Assembly (NCBI RefSeq): GCF_005519465.1 | Contig: NZ_CP027859.1 | Coordinates: 1,302,001 to 1,366,000 of the forward strand | Origin: Streptomyces clavuligerus | Lineage (GTDB): Bacteria; Actinomycetota; Actinomycetes; Streptomycetales; Streptomycetaceae | Direction of reading: 5' to 3' | Length of the DNA stretch: 64,000 nt | Part shown: positions 50,023 through 59,179 of the stretch, in pieces | Layout of the letters: every line of letters begins with the position of its first letter | Numbering within the stretch: position 1 is the stretch's first letter | Notes under the pieces: generated by a model | What the model saw: the letters and a program-made list of their open reading frames with translations, nothing else | The model's database searches: none | Told to the model about the DNA's origin: nothing | Made by a program: the position numbers and the translations under genes

Positions 50023-51735
50023 ATGACCGACGTACACGCCGGCGCCCCTGCCGGCGTCCTCGGTGGCACAGCCGCCGAAGCACCGTCCGACACGGCCGCC
50101 GACGCGCCGCACACCCCGTTGACCACGACGCCGTCCGACGAGGACTACCGGCTGGGCACCGAGAGCTTCACCGACGAGCGGCGGACGGCGGTCCTCGCCC
50201 GGCTGGAGGAACATCTCGACCAGCACCGCGCCCGTATGCTCGGCTACCAGGTCAACCTCTCGCTCGACGGCCACACCTCCCTCGGCCGCTTCCTCCGCTA
50301 CCACATCAACAACGTCGGGGACCCGTTCGTCGACAGCCACTTCAGCATGCACTCGCGGTGGCTGGAGCGCGCGGTGCTCGAACACTACGCCCGGCTCTGG
50401 CACGCCCCCCTGCCCGAGGACCCCACCCGCCCCCGGAACGAGGACGCCTGGGGCTATGTCCTCTCCATGGGCAGCACCGAGGGCAACCTCTACGCCCTGT
50501 GGAACGCCCGCGACTACCTCGACGGCAACGCCCTCGTCCGCGACGAGATCTCCGGGGACGCGAGCTGCCGCACCACCTACATCCGGGCCCAGCACCCCGA
50601 GGACAACCCCAACGCCTACGCCCCCGTGGCCTTCTTCTCCCAGGAGACCCACTACTCCCACATCAAGGCCATGCGGGTCCTGGACATCCCCACCTTCTAC
50701 GACCTCGGCGGCAGCCTCTACCCGGACCAGTGCCCGATCGACGTGTCCGGCACCGGCACACGGACCTACAACGGCTGGCCCCTGGGCGGAGTTCCCACCA
50801 CCGGCGGGGACGAGGGACCCGGCACGGTCGACATCGACGCCCTCGTCCCGCTCGTGGAGTTCTTCGCCGCGAAGGGCCACCCCGTCCTCGTCAACTTCAA
50901 CGTCGGCAGCGTCTTCAAGGGCGCCTACGACGATGTCGCCACCGCCTGCGAGCGGCTCCGGCCCGTCTTCGAGCGGTACGGGCTCGTCGACCGCGCCGTA
51001 CGGTTCGACCCCGACGACCCGGACCGGGTCAGCGTACGGAACGGGTACTGGGTGCATGTCGACGGCGCCCTCGGCGGCGCCTACGCCCCCTATCTGGAGA
51101 AGGCCCGCGACGCCGGACTGACCGGGAGCGCGCCGCCGGTCTTCGACTTCCGGATTCCCGAGGTCTCCTCGATCGTCACCAGCGGGCACAAATACCCCGG
51201 GGCGCCGGTGCCCACCGGCATCTTCCTGTCCCGCGCGGGGTCCAAGCTGCGCCCGCCGTCGGACCCGGCGGTCGTGTCCTCGCCGGACAGCACCTTCGCC
51301 GGGTCCCGCAGCGGGTTCGCCTCGCTGGCGATGTGGAACCACCTCGCGCAGCTCGGCGAGGAGGAGCAGATGCGGCAGGCCGTCGAGGCGCTGCGGGTCG
51401 CCGAGTACACGGCCGGGCGGCTCAGGGAGCTGAGCGCCGCCCTCGCGGAGCGCGGCGAGCCCTGGGCGGAGGACGGGATCGAGGTCGGGCACGGCGACCA
51501 CGCGCTGAGCGTGTGGTTCCAGCAGCCCCGGGCCGAGATCACCGCCAAGTACACGCTGGCCTGTGTCCCGCTCGACCTCGGGGGAGTGCGCCATGACTAC
51601 AGCCATGTCTATGTCATGCCGCATGTGACCCGGGAGCTCGTCGACGAACTCGTGGACGAGCTCTACCGGCCCGGGGCCTTCGACCGCTCCGCCGAGGAAG
51701 GGGCCGTCCGGCCGCCGCTCCCCGGACAGAGCTGA
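50023..51735 (+). CDS. PLP-dependent decarboxylase (histidine/aromatic amino-acid type)
   Basis: A 570-residue group II-like decarboxylase. Key parts are WGYVLSMGSTEGNLYALWNA (cofactor phosphate site), ETHYSHIKAMRVLDIPTF (aromatic stacking on the pyridoxal ring), YWVHVDGALGGAY (Asp binding the pyridine nitrogen) and TSGHKYPGAPVPTG with the Schiff-base lysine K390. The GSTEGNLY motif and Hxx pattern are closest to bacterial PLP histidine decarboxylases; the amino-acid substrate is not proven. The first 40 residues are low complexity. It stands alone after an AT-rich leader. Confidence 0.87.
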   Translation: MTDVHAGAPAGVLGGTAAEAPSDTAADAPHTPLTTTPSDEDYRLGTESFTDERRTAVLARLEEHLDQHRARMLGYQVNLSLDGHTSLGRFLRYHINNVGDPFVDSHFSMHSRWLERAVLEHYARLWHAPLPEDPTRPRNEDAWGYVLSMGSTEGNLYALWNARDYLDGNALVRDEISGDASCRTTYIRAQHPEDNPNAYAPVAFFSQETHYSHIKAMRVLDIPTFYDLGGSLYPDQCPIDVSGTGTRTYNGWPLGGVPTTGGDEGPGTVDIDALVPLVEFFAAKGHPVLVNFNVGSVFKGAYDDVATACERLRPVFERYGLVDRAVRFDPDDPDRVSVRNGYWVHVDGALGGAYAPYLEKARDAGLTGSAPPVFDFRIPEVSSIVTSGHKYPGAPVPTGIFLSRAGSKLRPPSDPAVVSSPDSTFAGSRSGFASLAMWNHLAQLGEEEQMRQAVEALRVAEYTAGRLRELSAALAERGEPWAEDGIEVGHGDHALSVWFQQPRAEITAKYTLACVPLDLGGVRHDYSHVYVMPHVTRELVDELVDELYRPGAFDRSAEEGAVRPPLPGQS

Positions 51736-51747
51736 CCCGGACAGAGC

Positions 51748-51773
51748 CGACCCGGCCCGCGCGCGCCGGGTCG
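51748..51773. terminator. hairpin between the convergent decarboxylase and cupin genes
   Basis: CGACCCGGC and GCCGGGTCG form a nine-base stem with an eight-base loop, starting twelve bases after the decarboxylase stop. Confidence 0.6.
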
Positions 51774-51850
51774 CTCTGCTTCCCGCCCCCTGCCTCCTGG
51801 CCCCCGTCCTTCGCCCCTGGGCGAGCGGCGGGGGCCCGCGCCGTCCCGGA

Positions 51851-52285
51851 CTACTCGAAGTCGCAGCCCGGGTTGGGGGCGTCCTGGGAGAAGGGCGCGC
51901 CGTGCGGCAGGGCATAGACGGCCCGCAGGACGAGGTCCGTGGCGCCGGGGTTGCGGCCCAGGTGCACATAGCCGGGTCCGGCCGCCTCCCGCAGCGGATC
52001 GCCCTCGGTGTAGACGCCGTCGGAGGCGCAGGTCGCGTCGTAGTGGTGCAGGGTGCCCCGGGCGACGTACCCGCGCACGGGGCCGTTGTGGTAGTGCCAG
52101 CCCGTGGTCTGACCCGGTGGGATGGTGACCTCCCGCAGGATGTAGTCGGTGTCGCCGAGGGTGGTCCGGGCGAGGACCTTTCCCGTGACGCCCGGACCCG
52201 CCGGGGTGGCGTGCGCCGCCCCGGCGGGCAGGGACAGGCCGACGAGAACCGCGCCGACGGCCGCGAGGGAGGGAAGACTGCGCAT
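51851..52285 (-). CDS. secreted cupin-domain protein
   Basis: A 144-residue preprotein with a Sec signal (LPSLAAVGAVLVGLSLPAGA, cleavage near AHA-TP) and a single cupin barrel: PPGQTTGWHYHNGPVRGYVA (HxH metal ligands) and GPGYVHLGRNPGATDLVLRA. Small exported cupins bind metal and may be ligand-binding or enzymatic. Two late cysteines could form a disulfide. The ATG at 52285 has AGAGG upstream. It diverges from the alpha/beta hydrolase over about 200 bases. Confidence 0.85.
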   Translation of the reverse strand: MRSLPSLAAVGAVLVGLSLPAGAAHATPAGPGVTGKVLARTTLGDTDYILREVTIPPGQTTGWHYHNGPVRGYVARGTLHHYDATCASDGVYTEGDPLREAAGPGYVHLGRNPGATDLVLRAVYALPHGAPFSQDAPNPGCDFE

Positions 52286-52483
52286 GACGGCACCTCTGAG
52301 GGAGGGGGACGGTGGACGGAGCGGGGAGCACTGTATCCCGCACCGTGCGCATGGCTGAAGGGAGTTGGGCGGCCTATGTGCCCTGCCGGGCGGGGCGGGA
52401 GTGTGACATCGTCTGGGCACAGCGTGGTATCCGCCCTCCGCGCGCGCCGCCGCGCGTTCGACCACTACGGCGAAGGACTGCTC

Positions 52484-53224
52484 ATGCCCGCGATCCTGAT
52501 CCACGGCGTCCCCGACACCCACCATGTGTGGGACGGCGTCCGCCGCCGGCTGACCCGTACCGATGTGGAGGCATGGGACCTGCCGGGGTTCGGCACCCCG
52601 CGCCCGGACGGCTTCGGCTCCACCAAGGAGGAGTACGTCGACTGGCTCGTCGAGCGACTTGAGCGGGTCGGGGAGCCGGTCGACCTGGTCGGTCACGACT
52701 GGGGCTGCATCCTCACCCTGCGCGTAGCCTGCCTCCGTCCCGACCTGGTCCGCACCTGGGCCGGGGGCGACGGGCCGCTCGACGCCGGGTACGAGTGGCA
52801 TCCGCTGGCGAAGATCTGGCAGGACCCGGTGGAGGGCGACCGCTATATGGCGGAACTGGAGCCGGAGTCCTTCACCCACGGCCTGGTGGGGGGCTTCGAC
52901 GTGCCCGCCGACCGCGCCGCCGAGATGATCGGCCGGGTGGACGGGACGATGAAGGACAGCATCCTCAGGCTCTACCGCTCCGCCCTGACCGTGGGCGCCG
53001 AGTGGGCGCCGGAGCTGTCCCGGGTGGCGGCGCCCTGTCTGGTGTTCTGGGGTGTGCGCGACCCCGCCTGCCCGGTCGGTTTCGCCGACGGGCTCGCCGC
53101 CGCCCTGCGCGCGCCCGACCCCGTGCGCATCGACTCCAACCACTGGCCCCTCCTGGAGCGGCCCGCCGAGGTCGCGGCGGCCCTCGAAGCGCACTGGGAC
53201 ACGGCCGCTGACCTGGGCGGCTGA
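52484..53224 (+). CDS. alpha/beta-fold hydrolase (epoxide hydrolase / haloalkane dehalogenase-like)
   Basis: A 246-residue hydrolase: HGVPDTHHVW (oxyanion HGxP), nucleophile elbow VGHDWGCI with D72, acid near WGVRDPACP and histidine in DSNHWPLLERP. An aspartate rather than serine nucleophile points to the epoxide-hydrolase/dehalogenase branch. Cytoplasmic, with no signal. The ATG at 52484 has AAGGA eight bases upstream. The substrate is unknown and the neighbours give no hint. Confidence 0.88.
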   Translation: MPAILIHGVPDTHHVWDGVRRRLTRTDVEAWDLPGFGTPRPDGFGSTKEEYVDWLVERLERVGEPVDLVGHDWGCILTLRVACLRPDLVRTWAGGDGPLDAGYEWHPLAKIWQDPVEGDRYMAELEPESFTHGLVGGFDVPADRAAEMIGRVDGTMKDSILRLYRSALTVGAEWAPELSRVAAPCLVFWGVRDPACPVGFADGLAAALRAPDPVRIDSNHWPLLERPAEVAAALEAHWDTAADLGG

Positions 53225-53270
53225 GCCCGCGGCCCCAGCGGTCGGCGCCCGCGGGGGCGCGGGTACGCGG

Positions 53271-53299
53271 GCGCCCGCGGCCGGTCCGGCCGCGGGCGC
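53271..53299. terminator. hairpin after the alpha/beta hydrolase gene
   Basis: A 14-base perfect inverted repeat (GCGCCCGCGGCCGG and complement) with one central base, between convergent genes ending at 53224 and 53324. Confidence 0.75.
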
Positions 53300-53323
53300 T
53301 TCGCGCTGTCGGTGCCCGGAGGG

Positions 53324-53605
53324 TCAGGGGCGCCAGAGGATCAGGTCCCACCGGTCGGGTGCGACCTGCGGACAGAGGTAGTAGGACGCGCCGGCGTTCA
53401 TGACCGCCCACTGGCCCGCGTGTGCGCAGGCGCCCAGGGACGAGTACCAACCCCAGGGAATCCAGGCCGTGGGCCCGACGGCCGGGGCCGGGGCCGCGGT
53501 CACGGTAGGCGCTGCCGCTGCCTGGGCCGCCGGGGCGGCCATCAGTCCGGCGCTTGCGACAGCGGCGGCCACGGCCGCTCCGGCGAACATCCTGCGTAGG
53601 GACAT
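53324..53605 (-). CDS. small secreted tryptophan-rich protein
   Basis: A 93-residue preprotein: Sec signal (RRMFAGAAVAAAVASAGLMA, cleavage near AQA-AA), an Ala/Pro spacer, then a short domain rich in Trp and Tyr (AWIPWGWYSSLGACAHAGQW, ASYYLCPQVAPDRWDLILW) with two cysteines. No family is recognised. It is convergent with the hydrolase gene. The ATG at 53605 follows GGAGGG at a longer than usual distance. Confidence 0.65.
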   Translation of the reverse strand: MSLRRMFAGAAVAAAVASAGLMAAPAAQAAAAPTVTAAPAPAVGPTAWIPWGWYSSLGACAHAGQWAVMNAGASYYLCPQVAPDRWDLILWRP

Positions 53606-53908
53606 GACGTTGAGCCCTCCCGTTCCATCAGGTCCATCGAGGTCCGCGCCCCGATGGCTGAAGAAAGACTGATCCCTATCGATGGATCAATGCAATGGGA
53701 AGCCAATATTCCGTCATAGGTTGGCTAATACCGGACTGATCGGCTGATTTTATGTAGTTTCTGTGAAGAGGCAGTGGGTAGATCGTGGCGTTCAGGGCTT
53801 GCGATACGCCCTGCTGAAGATGAAGGTTGGTCAGATCTGGTCAGGTCTGGACCACTTGAGAGGCGAGCGGTGTCCCGCAGCGGTCCGCACCGCGCGGGCG
53901 GGCCGGGC
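53606..53908. other. promoter region of small secreted protein gene
   Basis: 303 bases, AT-rich at 53670-53770, where the inverted repeat AGCCAA/TTGGCT (53701-53726) lies. No gene is seen. The 3' end of the MFS gene abuts its right side. Confidence 0.45.
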
Positions 53909-55474
53909 TCATCGGCGCGCGGCGGGCTCGCGCGCGGGTGCGGGGGCCGGTGGCGCGGCCGCGGTGCCCGTCGTCTCCTTGCCGTAACGGGCGATCGCCG
54001 CCGTGGCGAGGGCCATGGGGACCGCGATGACGGCCGCCACCTGGCCGGTGGTGAACGAGGCCGTCAGCCAGCCCACCGCCGGGGGCCCGATGATGCCGCC
54101 GGACTTGCTGCACGCCGCGGAGAGTCCGCTGCCGAGGCCGCGGAAGGCCGTCGGGTACACCTGCGCGGTGTAGGGGCCGAGCACGGCGACCACCCCGCTG
54201 GTCCCGGTGAGCAGGCCGATCAGGACCGGGACGGCGATCTGGGGGTCGTCCAGCGGCAGCACGGTCAGCAGGGCCAGGGAGGCCGCCGTGACCGCGCCGT
54301 ACAGGGTCATCGTCTTCCGTGAGGACCAGCGGCTGTAGAGCCAGGCGGCCAGCGCCGTCCCCGGGATGGACATCAGCGAGGCACCGAACAGGATCTGCGA
54401 GGGCGGCGTGCTGAGGCCCGCGTCGCCGAGCACGGTCGGCAGGAAGGTGACGAACCCCCAGTAGACCAGGCCCCAGGAGAGGGCGAAGCCGGAGATGACC
54501 AGGGTCTGACGGCGGTGGTCGGGGCCGAGGAGGGCCCGCATCCCGCGTCCGGTCCTGGGCTCGGCGGGGGTCTGCCCCAGGCCGAACAGCACGGTCATCC
54601 GGCGTGCCTCGGCATGCTTGCCCTGCGCCGCCAGGAAGCTCGGGGACTCCGGTATCCAGCGGTTGAACGCCAACAGGAGCAGGGCGAGGGGCAGTTGCAG
54701 GAACCACAGGACGCGCCAGCCGTACAGCGGCTCGAAGAGCGAGGACAGACCACTGGCGGCGAGATAGCCGGCGACCGTCGTCAGCCCGGCGGTCAGGACC
54801 ACCACCCCGCTGCGGCCGGGCAGCACCTCGGACATCAGGGCGTACACGATGGGCAGCATGCCGCCCGCGGACATGCCCATCAGCACGCACATCAGCACAC
54901 TGGCCTCGAAGCTCGGCATGGCCCCGCACACTGTGGTCGCGACGAAGAGCAGCGCCGCGAGCAGGACCGAGGCGCGCCGCCCGATGCGGTCGGCCAGATG
55001 CCCCCACAGCAGTGAGCCCAGGACCGTGCCCGTCAGCCCGCCCATCGGGATCAGGGCCACCTCGGCCGGGGTGAGACCGTACTCGGCCCGCGCGCCGGGC
55101 ATGATGAAGGCGAGTGTCGCCGGTTTCATCTGGTCGACGATCAGGGCGAAGGACAGGACGGCGATCAGACGTCTGCGGAGCAGGGTCTGCCGCGCGGGGG
55201 AGACCGGCTCCGGGGCCGTGTCGGGCGGTGGCGGTGTCTCCTCCGGGCGGCGGTGGGGCGCGAGTCCGAAGCCCGCGAGGACCAGTCCTGCCACGACCGC
55301 CACCATCGCCGCCCACATGGCCGTGTCCATGGGCATATGGGACATGTGGAAGTCCATCTCGGCGGCGTGGACGAACATCCGGATGTGCTCGGCCACCCCC
55401 GCCGAGCAGATCGCCACACCTGACCAGAACAGCAGCGGACGCGGGATCAGGCCCCGGCTCCGGAATCGGTCCAT
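53909..55474 (-). CDS. MFS transporter with extra His/Met-rich N-terminal part
   Basis: A 521-residue transporter. A first segment with two membrane helices and a His/Met-rich loop (HAAEMDFHMSHMPMDTAMWA) precedes a standard twelve-helix MFS body. The body has the loop motif GHLADRIGRR and its C-half echo (SRWSSRKTM). The body resembles the metabolite:proton symporter/sugar transporter branch (IPMGGLTGTVLGSLLWG). The ATG at 55474 follows GAAGGGAAC. It faces away from the enediyne genes across 829 bases and could export product or import precursor; that is inference. Confidence 0.85.
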   Translation of the reverse strand: MDRFRSRGLIPRPLLFWSGVAICSAGVAEHIRMFVHAAEMDFHMSHMPMDTAMWAAMVAVVAGLVLAGFGLAPHRRPEETPPPPDTAPEPVSPARQTLLRRRLIAVLSFALIVDQMKPATLAFIMPGARAEYGLTPAEVALIPMGGLTGTVLGSLLWGHLADRIGRRASVLLAALLFVATTVCGAMPSFEASVLMCVLMGMSAGGMLPIVYALMSEVLPGRSGVVVLTAGLTTVAGYLAASGLSSLFEPLYGWRVLWFLQLPLALLLLAFNRWIPESPSFLAAQGKHAEARRMTVLFGLGQTPAEPRTGRGMRALLGPDHRRQTLVISGFALSWGLVYWGFVTFLPTVLGDAGLSTPPSQILFGASLMSIPGTALAAWLYSRWSSRKTMTLYGAVTAASLALLTVLPLDDPQIAVPVLIGLLTGTSGVVAVLGPYTAQVYPTAFRGLGSGLSAACSKSGGIIGPPAVGWLTASFTTGQVAAVIAVPMALATAAIARYGKETTGTAAAPPAPAPAREPAARR

Positions 55475-56303
55475 GGAGAAGTTCCCTTCGACTGAGGTGC
55501 GGGCAGAGGGGACGGGCGCCCGACGGGAGCGGGAAGGGGCGGGCGCCTGGAAGGAGGAGCAGCCACGCGGAAGGCCGGGAAGGCCGGTGAAGGAAGGGGG
55601 AGGAGGGGGGAGGAGGGGAGAGGTCCCGCGGTCGCGCGGGACGGCTGCCGACGGACACACGCATGACTTGATCGTGTCGGGGCCGAGGTACATCTCAGCA
55701 GCCGTTCCGGTACGCGTCTTCTCCGCGTTTGCGCAGTACCGGTGCGCCACCGGGACGCTTCTCCGCTGGTAGCGGATTCGGTACTACCGGTTCCGGTCCG
55801 GCTGGGGAGGCGCCCGCGCTCCCGCTTCGCATACGCCGCTGAACTGGGCACACGCGGAGATGACGGTGTTGCGTGGCCGGTTCACGATGGTCCCTCGTGC
55901 CACATGTCGCGTGGCGCCCATCCGTGAGGAGGCCGCTCATGCCGACCGCTTCCGGTCCGCCGCGCAGACTCTTGACACCATCGGCTCCGGTGCCTGACCG
56001 TCTCCACACCACCAGCACGACGGCACCCGCCACCGCACATGCCGGTCACTGTACGGCGGGTCCTGTCGCTCACCGGAGCGTGGCGGGCCGGACGCGTTGA
56101 CGCCCTCCCGGCACGCCACCGGCCGCCGACCCGGCGGGCCGGCACCGGGCAGCAGGGCACGGCGGTGGCTTCGGCCCCACGGCACAGCGGTGGCCTCGGC
56201 CCCACGGCACCAGGGATCAGCGGCGGCTTCGGTTCCACGGTGCAGCCGCGCACCACATCACCCCGGACGGACCGGGAATCGCGACGAGGGGCGGTAGAGC
56301 GCG
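55475..56303. other. long divergent intergenic region upstream of the enediyne cassette
   Basis: 829 bases with no credible gene. AT-rich patches at 55660-55700 and 55730-55800 may hold the promoter of the MFS gene. TTGACA at 55974-55979 lacks a matching -10. The right end holds three 24-base direct repeats (see the separate entry). Confidence 0.5.
56162..56243. repeat. three 24-base direct repeats upstream of the enediyne operon
   Basis: Copies at 56162-56185, 56187-56210 and 56220-56243. The first two differ by one base; the third has five changes. Consensus GCGGTGGCTTCGGCCCCACG with GCAC at the end. Copy starts are 25 and 33 bases apart, and the last ends 60 bases before the E3 start codon. 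Confidence 0.8.
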
Positions 56304-57278
56304 ATGTCGGCCAATCTACGTGCGTTGAGGCGTCGTATCCTCACACCGAAGGTCTCGGAGGTACGCCTCGGGAAACGGGGCTTCCACACCAAGGACCCGG
56401 CGGCCCGGCGGCTGCTGGAGTCCGTCGGCCTGAGCTTCCTCGACGGCTACGGCCATGCCGTCGAGGTACGCACCCCGGCGGAGCTGGAACACCGGCTGGA
56501 CGGTGTGCCGAGGGAGCTGCGCGGGTTCGCCTACGAGGGCGCTGCCATGGGATGTTCCGTGCTGGACGCGCTCCCGGGCACCTCCGGGCGGCGGTTGGCA
56601 GGACTTCTCGCCGGTGAGGGCCGCCACCATGTCTACATGGCCTATGTCGGGATCGGCTGGGCCATGGCCAGGCTGCCGAGGGCCCTGTGGCCGGACCTGA
56701 CGGGGACGGTCCCGCTGCTGCGCTGGCTCGTCCTCGACGGCTACGGCTTCCACCAGGCGTACTTCCATACCGCGAAGTATGTGCACGGGCAGTTCCAGGA
56801 CGCCTCCCTGCCCTGGCGGGACGGCCCCGCGTCCTATGTGCCCCGCGCCGTCGACCAGGGCATCGGCAGGGCGCTGTGGTTCGTCGGCGGCAGCGACCCC
56901 GATGTGGTCGCGGACCTGGTCGAGAGGTTCCCCGAGGAGCGGCGGGCCGACCTCTACGGCGGCGCCGGGCTGGCCGCGACCTACGCGGGCGGCTCCGACG
57001 AGACGGAGCTGCGCAGGCTGGCGGAGCGGGCCGGGCGGTACCGGCCCTGCCTCCAGCAGGGCTCGGTCTTCGCGGCCGAGGCCCGGGAGAGGGCCGGTCT
57101 GACCGTGGCCCACACCCGTCTCGCCACCCGGGTGTTCTGCGGGATGGAGCCCGAAACGGCGGCCGGGCTCTGTCAGGAGCTGCGCCCCGCCCTGGACAGC
57201 GGGGGGTCCGCCTACGAGGAATGGCGCCGGGCCATAGCCGATGCGTGTGTCTCAGCAGGGGGTGCAGGAACGTCATGA
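56304..57278 (+). CDS. enediyne biosynthesis DUF1702 protein (E3/UnbL type)
   Basis: A 324-residue DUF1702 protein with the family stretches RRRILTPKVSEVRLGKRGFH, LRGFAYEGAAMGCSVLDALP, YVGIGWAMARLPRALWP and LVLDGYGFHQAYFHTAKYVH. It is one of the genes found in essentially all enediyne loci beside the PKS; its biochemical role is not settled but deletion studies in the family link it to core formation. The ATG at 56304 follows GAGGGGC. It is first of four overlapping genes; its stop overlaps the UnbV start by four bases (ATGA). Confidence 0.93.
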   Translation: MSANLRALRRRILTPKVSEVRLGKRGFHTKDPAARRLLESVGLSFLDGYGHAVEVRTPAELEHRLDGVPRELRGFAYEGAAMGCSVLDALPGTSGRRLAGLLAGEGRHHVYMAYVGIGWAMARLPRALWPDLTGTVPLLRWLVLDGYGFHQAYFHTAKYVHGQFQDASLPWRDGPASYVPRAVDQGIGRALWFVGGSDPDVVADLVERFPEERRADLYGGAGLAATYAGGSDETELRRLAERAGRYRPCLQQGSVFAAEARERAGLTVAHTRLATRVFCGMEPETAAGLCQELRPALDSGGSAYEEWRRAIADACVSAGGAGTS

Positions 57279-59179
57279 CCATACGTGAAACCGTTCGCAG
57301 CCAGCTTCCCGGGATACTGGCCCTCACCCTCATGGTGGGACTCTTCTTCATGGTCCGGCCGCCGGTCACCTCGGCGCAGGACAGGGACCGGATGGCGGAC
57401 TCCTTCGCCTTCACCCCCCTGTCCATAGCCCTGCCGTCCGGGTTCCCGCAGCAGACCATCCGCAAGGTGAACCAGGACTACCGGAACATCGAGGCGTGGA
57501 TCTCCTCCGTCGGCGCGGCCGTCGCCATGAACGACGTCGACGGCGACGGCCTCCCCAACGACCTGTGTGTCACGGACCCCCGGATCGACCAGGTCGTCCT
57601 GACGCCGACGCCGGGCAAGGGCGCGGACCGCTACCGGCCCTTCGCGCTGGACCCCGCCCCGCTGCCCATGAACGCGACCATGGCACCGATGGGCTGCGCC
57701 GCCGGGGACTTCAACGAGGACGGCGCCATGGATCTGCTCGTCTACTACTGGGGCCGCACCCCGGTCATCTTCCAGGCGGAGCCCGGCGCGGGCGCCCCGG
57801 CCGCCGACGCGTTCCGGCCCGTCGAGCTGGTGCCCGGCGTGGGCAGCAGCACGTACACCGGACCGCTGTGGAACAGCAACGCGACCACGGTCGCGGACTT
57901 CGACGGGGACGGCCACGAGGACATCCTCATCGGCAACTACTTCCCCGACAGCCCCGTCCTCGACCCGTCGAAGGACGGCGGTGTGGAGATGAACGACTCC
58001 CTCTCCCAGGCCCGCAACGGCGGTGAGGACTTCATCTTCCGCTGGACCCCCGACGGCTTCGAGAAGGTCGACGACGCCCTGCCGAAGGACACCAGGACCG
58101 GCTGGACCCTCGCCGCCGCCGCCACCGACCTCGACGGGGACCTGCTGCCCGAGCTGTATCTCGCCCATGACTTCGGCACCTCCCGGCTGCTGCACAACAC
58201 CTCCCGTCCCGGGAAGATCACGTTCCGGGCGGTGGACGGTCCGCGGGACGGCATGACCCCCAAGTCCAAGCAGCTCGGCCGCAGCTCCTTCAAGGGGATG
58301 GGCATCGACTTCGGGGATCTGGACGGCGACGGCCTCCACGACATGTTCGTCAGCAACATCACCACCTCCTTCGGTATCCAGGAGTCCAACTTCACCTTCA
58401 TGAACACGGCGAAGGACCAGGCCGCCCTGCGGGCCGCGTTCAAGGACGGCGTCGCCCCCTACGAGGACCGCAGTGCCCCGCTGGGCACGGCCTGGTCGGG
58501 CTGGGGCTGGGACGCGAAGACGGGGGACTTCGACAACGACGGCCGCCTGGAGATCACCCAGACCACCGGCTTCGTCAAGGGCAAGACCAACCGCTGGCCC
58601 CAGCTCCAGGAGCTGGCCACCGCCAACGACGGACTGGTCCGGCACCCCGAGTGGTGGCCGAACGTGCGGCGGGGCGACGACCTCAGCGGCAACCAGACCC
58701 TGCGCTTCTTCGCCCGGGGCGAGAAGGACCGCTACACCAATCTCGCGCCCGAACTCGGTATGGCCGTCCCCATCCCCACCCGGGGGATCGCCACCGGTGA
58801 CGCGGACGGCGACGGCCGGCTCGATCTGGCGGTGGCCCGGCAGTGGGGCGAGCCCGTCTTCTACCACAACCAGAGCCCCGGGGCAGGTGGCCACCTCGGT
58901 CTGAAGCTCACCCATCCCTCCGGTTCGCCCGTCGTCGACGCCCAGGCGACCGTCACCCTGCCCGACGGCTCCGTCCGGGTCGGCCGGGTCGACGGCGGCG
59001 GCGGCCACTCGGGCAAGCGCAGCCATGACATCCACATCGGCCTCGGCGAGCACACCGGAGAACCGCTCCAGGTGCGTCTGCGCTGGCGGGACCGCGACGG
59101 TGTGGCACAGGACCAGGAACTCCGACTGAGCAGCGGCTGGCACACCCTCCAGCTCGACTCCGTGGCGAAGGAGAAGTGA
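57275..59179 (+). CDS. enediyne biosynthesis protein UnbV type (E4), CRTAC1/ASPIC family
   Basis: A 634-residue protein. The N-terminal membrane or signal segment (LPGILALTLMVGLFFMVRPP) is followed by an FG-GAP beta-propeller with many calcium-binding loops (NDVDGDGLPN, ADFDGDGHED, GDLDGDGLHD, GDFDNDGRLE, GDADGDGRLD). The C-terminal ASPIC/UnbV domain is at about 550-625 (DAQATVTLPDGSVRVGRVDG). Located on the outside of the membrane by topology. It always accompanies E3 and E5 in enediyne clusters, but its reaction is unknown. It overlaps both neighbours by four bases (ATGA and GTGA). Confidence 0.95.
   Translation: MTIRETVRSQLPGILALTLMVGLFFMVRPPVTSAQDRDRMADSFAFTPLSIALPSGFPQQTIRKVNQDYRNIEAWISSVGAAVAMNDVDGDGLPNDLCVTDPRIDQVVLTPTPGKGADRYRPFALDPAPLPMNATMAPMGCAAGDFNEDGAMDLLVYYWGRTPVIFQAEPGAGAPAADAFRPVELVPGVGSSTYTGPLWNSNATTVADFDGDGHEDILIGNYFPDSPVLDPSKDGGVEMNDSLSQARNGGEDFIFRWTPDGFEKVDDALPKDTRTGWTLAAAATDLDGDLLPELYLAHDFGTSRLLHNTSRPGKITFRAVDGPRDGMTPKSKQLGRSSFKGMGIDFGDLDGDGLHDMFVSNITTSFGIQESNFTFMNTAKDQAALRAAFKDGVAPYEDRSAPLGTAWSGWGWDAKTGDFDNDGRLEITQTTGFVKGKTNRWPQLQELATANDGLVRHPEWWPNVRRGDDLSGNQTLRFFARGEKDRYTNLAPELGMAVPIPTRGIATGDADGDGRLDLAVARQWGEPVFYHNQSPGAGGHLGLKLTHPSGSPVVDAQATVTLPDGSVRVGRVDGGGGHSGKRSHDIHIGLGEHTGEPLQVRLRWRDRDGVAQDQELRLSSGWHTLQLDSVAKEK

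Noticed and set aside
55695..56287. Short frames on both strands between the MFS and enediyne genes
   Set aside because: No coding bias, no ribosome-binding site, and they run through the direct repeats.
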